The translations under genes were made by a program, and so were the position numbers. From CAKRJP01 sp963658085 (GTDB lineage: Bacteria; Bacillota; Clostridia; Lachnospirales; Lachnospiraceae): DNA of 64,000 bases. The stretch is from positions 8,949 through 72,948 of the forward strand of contig CAVKOU010000009.1 of NCBI GenBank assembly GCA_963658085.1, in the 5' to 3' direction. Shown piece by piece: positions 59,316 through 64,000 of the stretch (position 1 is the first letter of the stretch; each line of letters starts with the position of its first letter). Under the pieces are notes generated by a model. That model had not been told where the DNA came from. It saw nothing but the letters and a program-made list of their open reading frames with translations, and did no database searches.

Positions 59316-60383
59316 ATGGCTGAAGCTGAATATATAGAAGTAAATGGAAGACAGATCAGGGTTCGCCCCACAGAGACTGTCAGTGAAATAGATAAATATG
59401 GAAATTTCCACAGACAACCCAATCATTTTACCAAGGGATTCGGACCGGGAGAAAATCCGGTAGAAAAAGACCGCTATATCTTATTTTGGGCAAAGGGTTG
59501 CCATTGGTCCAACCGGGCATCTATAACCAGAGAACTTTTGGGATTACAGGATGCCATCAAAGTTGAGATCGTAGGATGGGAGGAAGATGCCTACGAGAAA
59601 TTCTTAGGATGGGAATTTGTAAACTCTCCAAACCATATCAATCCGGAAACAGGAGCACAGTTCTTAAGCGAACTTTACTACAACGCAGATCCGGAGTATA
59701 CTGGCAGGGCTACGGTTCCTTCCTTTGTAGATTATAAGGAAAAGAAAGTGGTAAATAATGACTATCACAAGCTTACCAATTATCTGGAAGTTGATTTTAA
59801 ACCATTTCAGAAAGAAAACGCCCCGGATCTTTATCCCGAGGAGCTTAGAGAAGACATTGATAAGTTAAACTGGTGGCTCTTTGAAAATGTAAATAATGCA
59901 GTTTACAGAGCACAGTTTGCTCAGTCTTTACAGGCATTTTCCGATGCCTACGAAACCTTCTTTGCAGGCTTAGATGCCATGGAGGAGCGTTTGGAAAATC
60001 AGAGATTTTTATTTGGAGATTACGTGACAGACAGCGACATTCGTCTCTATGTAACACTGGCAAGATTTGATGTCAGCTATTCCAGAAACATTGGACCTTG
60101 CAAAAAGCGTCTGGTAGATTATAAAAATCTTTGGGGATATGCAAGAGATCTTTATCAGATTCCGGAATTTGCCCACAATACCTATTTTAAGGATTTTGCA
60201 GCCTCTGTAGATTTGGAGAAAGCGGATCCGGATTACTGGGAGTCTACTTACTATGATATCGTAATTCCGGCTACGGATTTTGATACCATTTGGAAGACCC
60301 CGACAGGAAGAGAAAAGTTGAGTAAGGATCCATCCAACAAGTTATTGACACCGGATGCCCTTCACCCTCACGGTCAATTATAA
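59316..60383 (+). CDS. Glutathionyl-hydroquinone reductase-like protein (GST fold), copy 2
   Basis: A 355-residue paralogue of the preceding protein, more than half identical by eye. Cys62 is conserved in KGCHWSNRASITRELLGL; VPSFVDYKEKKVVNNDYHKL and RFLFGDYVTDSDIRLYVTLA match copy 1. It has a longer C-terminus (DFAASVDLEKADPDYWESTY). RBS CAGGAGG lies 8 bases before the ATG, 29 bases after copy 1. Keeping two intact copies points to different substrates or a heterodimer. Confidence 0.8.
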   Translation: MAEAEYIEVNGRQIRVRPTETVSEIDKYGNFHRQPNHFTKGFGPGENPVEKDRYILFWAKGCHWSNRASITRELLGLQDAIKVEIVGWEEDAYEKFLGWEFVNSPNHINPETGAQFLSELYYNADPEYTGRATVPSFVDYKEKKVVNNDYHKLTNYLEVDFKPFQKENAPDLYPEELREDIDKLNWWLFENVNNAVYRAQFAQSLQAFSDAYETFFAGLDAMEERLENQRFLFGDYVTDSDIRLYVTLARFDVSYSRNIGPCKKRLVDYKNLWGYARDLYQIPEFAHNTYFKDFAASVDLEKADPDYWESTYYDIVIPATDFDTIWKTPTGREKLSKDPSNKLLTPDALHPHGQL

Positions 60384-60413
60384 AAGACAATTGCGATAAG
60401 GAGCAGGAAGATT

Positions 60414-60845
60414 ATGGAAGCAGTACATGTAACAGAAGAATGGCAGAAGGCAGGCGTTCATTATATTCGGATTCAGGCCATGTGTGTAGGCTTTGGAATA
60501 CCTTTAGAGGGAGAATTTCATGATGATCAGCCGGACAGTGATTATATCTTAGTACATGAAGATGGCTTCCCGGTTTCTACCTGCAGAGTACGGATAGACG
60601 AAGAAGGCTTCGGACATGTGGAAAGAGTTGCAACATTAGAGGAATATCGTGGAAAACACTATGGTGCTTTGGGGATAAAAGCAGCTGAAGAATTTCTGAA
60701 ATCCCGGGGAGTTAAGAAAGTTCTTATAAACTCCAGGGAAAAAGCCCTAGGTTTCTATGAAAAATTAGGTTATATACCGGATCCTACCACCAGAAGCGGT
60801 GGTGGAGAATTTGTTTGTATCATGACCAGCAAGGAATTAAACTAG
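60414..60845 (+). CDS. GNAT-family N-acetyltransferase (ElaA/YjcF-like)
   Basis: A 143-residue acetyltransferase. The CoA-binding motif is ERVATLEEYRGKHYGALGIK, with VKKVLINSREKALGFYEKLG as the C-terminal motif, as in the YjcF/ElaA group. RBS AAGGAG lies 8 bases upstream. In Bacillus, a GNAT of a comparable operon (SnaA/SnaB) N-acetylates S-alkyl-cysteines; by context a similar job is possible here. Confidence 0.8.
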   Translation: MEAVHVTEEWQKAGVHYIRIQAMCVGFGIPLEGEFHDDQPDSDYILVHEDGFPVSTCRVRIDEEGFGHVERVATLEEYRGKHYGALGIKAAEEFLKSRGVKKVLINSREKALGFYEKLGYIPDPTTRSGGGEFVCIMTSKELN

Positions 60846-60885
60846 AAATCCCCATATACAGTAAGGCGGAAAGGAATTATTTATT

Positions 60886-61629
60886 ATGGCAAAATTATTT
60901 GACCCACAAGCGGTGCTTACCACCATTCCAGAATTATTAAAATACTTGCCCATTACCTTGGAGTTAGCAGTCAGTGCGATGATCATTGCACTGATCGTAG
61001 GTATGATCCTGGCACTTATCAAGACAAAAGAGATACCGGTATTAAAGCAACTGGTAGGAATTTATATCTCCGTAGTCCGTGGAACCCCTATTATTGTACA
61101 GCTCTATATCGTATACTTTGGAATCCCGATGCTAAACAAATACATTTGCATGCAAAGAGGTGTAGAGTATCAGGCTTCCACAACCTCCGGTGTTTTCTAT
61201 GCAATCTTAGCGCTGGCAGTGAATGAATCTGCCTATATTGCAGAGATTTTCAGAGGTGCTTTAGGTTCCGTGAATCCCGGACAGATTGAGGCAGCATCGG
61301 CTATCGGAATGAACTACTTACAGACATTTTTCAGAATTATTTTCCCGGAAATGATAGAGGTAGCTCTTCCGGGACTTGGAAACTCCTTCATTGGTCTTAT
61401 AAAGGGAACTTCCCTGGCTTTTGTCTGTGCGGTAGTGGAGATGACCGCACAGGGCAAAATCATCGGTGGAAGAAATTATCGATATTTTGAAGTATATATT
61501 TCCCTGGCCATCATTTACTGGGTCATCACATTTATCTTAGAGAGACTCTTGAAACTCATTGAGAAAAAACTTGAGATTCCGGACCAGGTAGCAAAAATTG
61601 AACCGGCATCGGAAGAGAGAGGGGTATAA
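60886..61629 (+). CDS. Amino-acid ABC transporter permease
   Basis: A 247-residue permease of the His/Glu/Gln/Arg/opine family with five helices. The loop that contacts the ATPase is NESAYIAEIFRGALGSVNPG followed by QIEAASAIGMNYLQTF. It forms a homodimer with the ATPase encoded next (one base between stop and start) and the binding protein at 57292. Confidence 0.9.
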   Translation: MAKLFDPQAVLTTIPELLKYLPITLELAVSAMIIALIVGMILALIKTKEIPVLKQLVGIYISVVRGTPIIVQLYIVYFGIPMLNKYICMQRGVEYQASTTSGVFYAILALAVNESAYIAEIFRGALGSVNPGQIEAASAIGMNYLQTFFRIIFPEMIEVALPGLGNSFIGLIKGTSLAFVCAVVEMTAQGKIIGGRNYRYFEVYISLAIIYWVITFILERLLKLIEKKLEIPDQVAKIEPASEERGV

Positions 61630-61630
61630 C

Positions 61631-62386
61631 ATGTTAGAGATTAAAAACCTTTCAAAAAGCTTTCATGATAATAAAGTATTGGAACATGTGGATCTGAAAA
61701 TCGAAAAAGGGGATGTAATCGGAATTATCGGACCTTCAGGAACCGGTAAGTCTACCCTGCTTCGCTGTATCAATCAGCTGGAGCTTCCGGAAGAAGGAGT
61801 GGCTCTGTGGAAAGATAAGAATATCGACCTTTCTAAGAAGAACAAAGAAAGCCAGGAATTTCGAAAAACTACAGGAATGGTATTTCAAAGATTCTATCTT
61901 TTTGAAAAGAAAACAGCCTTAGAAAATGTTATGGAAGGGCTGATTACTGTTCAGAAGAAGAGTAAGAAGGAAGCAAGGGAGATTGCAGAAAGGGAGCTAA
62001 CCCGAGTAGGAATGGCTGCCTGGGCCAATCACTATCCAAAGCATCTTTCCGGTGGACAGCAGCAGCGAGTAGCTATCGCAAGAGCATTAGCCCTAAAGCC
62101 GGAATTGCTTCTCTTAGATGAGCCCACATCAGCACTTGATCCGGAGCTTGTAGGAGAAGTATTGGAGACCATTAAAAATGTAGCGGCAGAGGGACATACC
62201 ATGCTATTGGTATCCCACGAAATGAATTTTGTAAGACATGTGGCCAATAAAGTGATATTCTTGGACGGGGGACATATCGTAGAGTGTGGAACTCCAAAAG
62301 AAGTATTTACCAATCCAAAGCATGAGAGAACTATAGAATTCTTGAAAAAAATGCAGTTGCTTAATGAACCGGAGTATATTATTTAA
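61631..62386 (+). CDS. Amino-acid ABC transporter ATP-binding protein
   Basis: A 251-residue ATPase. Walker A GPSGTGKSTLLRCINQLE, Q-loop GMVFQRFYLFEKKTALENVM, signature LSGGQQQRVAIARALA, Walker B LLLDEPTSALDPELVGEVLE and switch His in LLVSHEMNF. I start at ATG 61631, preceded by GAGAGGGG; it follows the permease stop by one base. It powers the import system of this operon. Confidence 0.93.
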   Translation: MLEIKNLSKSFHDNKVLEHVDLKIEKGDVIGIIGPSGTGKSTLLRCINQLELPEEGVALWKDKNIDLSKKNKESQEFRKTTGMVFQRFYLFEKKTALENVMEGLITVQKKSKKEAREIAERELTRVGMAAWANHYPKHLSGGQQQRVAIARALALKPELLLLDEPTSALDPELVGEVLETIKNVAAEGHTMLLVSHEMNFVRHVANKVIFLDGGHIVECGTPKEVFTNPKHERTIEFLKKMQLLNEPEYII

Positions 62387-62388
62387 CC

Positions 62389-63498
62389 ATGACAAACATA
62401 GTAGATGATTTTAAAGAATTAGTAACCTTTGATTCCGTAAGTTATAAAGAAAGACAGACCGCCGACTGGATTCTAAAGGAGTTAAAAGACTTGGGATTTA
62501 CAGTGGAAGAGGACGATGCAGGGACAGTTTATGGAGGAAATGCCGGAAATATATACGGCTATATTGATAAAACTGTGGGATGCGATATTCCTCCGATTCT
62601 ACTCTGCGCCCACATGGATGTGGTGGAGCCCGGCATCGGAAAAGTAGCTATCCGGGAGGAAGATGGAACCATTCATTCCAAAGGGGATACTGTCTTAGGA
62701 GCTGATGACATCTGTGGAATCCTGGAGATACTGTATGGAATCCGGGCTGTATTAGACAGCGGCGCTCCCCATGGAAAAATAGAAGTGCTCTTTGCCATAG
62801 GAGAGGAACTTTATACCAAGGGAGCAGAAGTCTTTGATTATAGCAAAATAGAGGCGAAAGATGCCTATGTATTGGATCTGTCCGGTCCTACGGGAACGGC
62901 CGCAAGAAAAGCGCCATCTATTATCTCCCTTCGTATCGAGGCAAAAGGAAAAGCCTCCCATGCAGGTTTTGAACCGGAGCGGGGAATCCATGCTATTGGG
63001 ATCATAGCAAATGCCATCAGTTGTCTGAAGATGGGACATGTAGATGAAGAAACTACTCTGAATATCGGAACTGTTACCGGAGGAGTAGGAACCAATATCG
63101 TTCCGGAATCCTGTGTTGTGACAGGAGAAATCAGAAGCTATAATCATGAGAAAGCCTTAGCCTGTGTGGAAGATACAAAGAAAATCTTTGAGGAAGAAGC
63201 AAAGAAACTTGCAGGCGAGATCGCCATGGATGTTGAGGTGCATCTGGTGGCTTATGAGACCGAGGAAGATGCAGCTGCCGTAACGAGATTTAAAGCTGTA
63301 TGTCAGGAACTGGGATTTTCCGGAGAAGTGGGAAGCACCTTCGGAGGAAGTGATAATAATAGTCTGGCGAAACGAGGAATCAAAGGATTGGTATTGTCCT
63401 GCGGAATGTATCAGGTGCATTCTACGAAGGAGTATACAAAAGTGGAAGATCTTGTGAATGGAGCAAAGTTGGTTGAAAAATTGCTCACGTATGAATAG
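62389..63498 (+). CDS. M20-family metallopeptidase (PepT-like)
   Basis: A 369-residue zinc hydrolase. Metal ligands are visible in LLCAHMDVVEPG (His, Asp), VLGADDICG (bridging Asp), AIGEELYTKG (Glu pair) and MYQVHSTKEYTKVEDL (His). The dimerisation domain (SLRIEAKGKASHAGFEPERG) is typical. It belongs to the tripeptidase T/M20B side of the family. M20 enzymes also serve as N-acyl amino acid deacetylases; in the Bacillus S-alkyl-cysteine operons one removes the acetyl group after processing. It starts three bases after the ATPase stop, last gene of the operon. Confidence 0.88.
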   Translation: MTNIVDDFKELVTFDSVSYKERQTADWILKELKDLGFTVEEDDAGTVYGGNAGNIYGYIDKTVGCDIPPILLCAHMDVVEPGIGKVAIREEDGTIHSKGDTVLGADDICGILEILYGIRAVLDSGAPHGKIEVLFAIGEELYTKGAEVFDYSKIEAKDAYVLDLSGPTGTAARKAPSIISLRIEAKGKASHAGFEPERGIHAIGIIANAISCLKMGHVDEETTLNIGTVTGGVGTNIVPESCVVTGEIRSYNHEKALACVEDTKKIFEEEAKKLAGEIAMDVEVHLVAYETEEDAAAVTRFKAVCQELGFSGEVGSTFGGSDNNSLAKRGIKGLVLSCGMYQVHSTKEYTKVEDLVNGAKLVEKLLTYE

Positions 63499-63526
63499 GA
63501 TGTAATGGTTGGTGTGGGACGCGCCA

Positions 63527-63714
63527 CAGGGAACGAGATATGTCTGTCTCAAACAAGCTACGTTTCCTACTCGCTGCACGCGCTTAGACACTCAGGCTCC
63601 TGCGCAAACTCGCCCCAAAAAACGGGGCTCAGACAAGCGCCCGCCTTCGTTGCTGGCGTGCAGCTCCCGACGGAAGCCTCGCAACCGTTTGTTACAGACA
63701 TATCTCGTTCCCTG
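63527..63714 (+). repeat. Structured intergenic repeat, copy C (188 bp)
   Basis: Outer inverted repeat CAGGGAACGAGATATGTCTGT at 63527-63547 and its complement ending at 63714. The core is the same as in copies A and B (CTACGTTTCCTACTCGCTGC, GGCTCCTGCGCAAACTCGCC, ACGGAAGCCTCGCAACCG). The apical hairpin is GCCCC/GGGGC, a compensated variant. It lies between the peptidase gene and the tRNA. Confidence 0.8.
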
Positions 63715-63812
63715 CGATGCTGTCTACTCCAAGAAATATAGGATTTTGCGATGGGAATTTTGTCAAGGAATAGGATTCGACGTGAAAAAAATCTGCTTGA
63801 ATATACAAAAAA

Positions 63813-63887
63813 TCGGGGTAACAGGATTCGAACCTGCGACCTCACGGCCCCCAGCCGTGCGCTCTAACCAAACTGAGCCATACCCCG
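63813..63887 (-). tRNA. tRNA-Pro (GGG)
   Basis: Read on the minus strand: acceptor CGGGGTA/TACCCCG, D-arm GCTCAGTTTGGTTAGAGC, anticodon arm CACGG-CTGGGGG-CCGTG with anticodon GGG, T-arm GCAGG-TTCGAAT-CCTGT. The CCA end is not encoded; a T-run (TTTTTT) follows the discriminator base and probably ends transcription. Confidence 0.92.
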
Positions 63888-63913
63888 ATAAAATAAATAT
63901 TAATATGATATGA

Positions 63914-63948
63914 GTGGTCTGAATACTTGTCAGACCGCTTTTTATTTT
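63914..63948 (+). terminator. Terminator at the right end
   Basis: GTGGTCTGA (63914-63922) pairs with TCAGACCGC (63930-63938), then TTTTTATTTT. It could end read-through from the transporter operon. The remaining bases to 64000 show nothing. Confidence 0.75.
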
Positions 63949-64000
63949 AATATAGAATAGGGGAAAATGCAATAAAAAGATATGGGGAATTCATAACATC

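Overview
The window reads as a chromosomal segment of an anaerobic, low-to-medium GC Gram-positive gut bacterium of the Clostridia, most probably a member of the Lachnospiraceae. This rests on strong GGAGG ribosome binding sites, frequent TTG/GTG starts, T-box and PRD-type antitermination control, the anaerobic (cobalt-early) cobalamin route, GH43/GH3 glycosidases, a GtrA-like membrane protein, an Rpn-type nuclease and many closely packed same-strand operons. No phage, plasmid, CRISPR or transposase gene is visible. The accessory DNA consists of three copies of a 190-200 bp structured repeat.

Layout. 0-0.7 kb: a small membrane protein and a 6S RNA. 0.8-8.1 kb: a LytTR response regulator / GHKL sensor kinase pair followed by a GtrA-like protein, a GH43 enzyme and a membrane-anchored GH3 enzyme with permuted domain order; three promoters here share a TGTGAAA box at a fixed distance from an extended -10, suggesting one small regulon. 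8.2-12.6 kb: a BrkB/YihY-type membrane protein, a GNAT protein and an 837-residue cytoplasmic coiled-coil protein ending in a papain-like cysteine protease fold. 12.6-16.3 kb: glucose PTS (ptsG under RAT/terminator control, a licT/glcT antiterminator, and an HPr with Gln at position 46 instead of the regulatory Ser). 16.3-22.6 kb: an Rpn nuclease, T-box-controlled pheST, and queA.

22.8-39.1 kb is an uninterrupted 17-gene cobalamin operon (cbiD-L-F-G-H-J-ET-A, cobT-U-S, a degenerate cobU-like gene, cobC, cbiB, cobD, cbiP, cbiC). It covers the path from cobalt-factor II to the assembled cofactor; the chelatase, cobalt transporter and adenosyltransferase are not in the window and no cobalamin riboswitch is seen before it. 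39.2-41.3 kb holds an unusual secreted-cohesin / transmembrane / histidine-kinase-ATPase protein. The only minus-strand block in the middle is tyrA-aroA (41.4-43.8 kb). 44.0-53.4 kb: an EF-G-like GTPase with an altered G4 motif, trkAH potassium uptake, an unrecognised membrane protein, a TAXI-type binding lipoprotein next to a GltS-type symporter, and a small duplicated-motif protein. 53.5-54.8 kb: a FUSC-like membrane domain fused to a HAD-like domain that lacks the nucleophile.

57.0-63.5 kb is the most interesting unit. A consensus promoter and a 217-nt leader encode a 23-residue peptide containing Cys-Cys-Cys-Met-Cys-Cys. Downstream come an amino-acid ABC transporter (binding protein, permease, ATPase), two tandem glutathionyl-hydroquinone-reductase-like proteins, a GNAT acetyltransferase and an M20 peptidase. 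The set resembles the logic of Bacillus S-alkyl-cysteine salvage operons (transporter + N-acetyltransferase + M20 deacetylase), with the oxygen-dependent monooxygenase replaced by reductive GST-fold enzymes, and with a cysteine-codon leader as the likely sensor. A divergent DAACS symporter lies just upstream, a repeat copy and a tRNA-Pro(GGG) just downstream.
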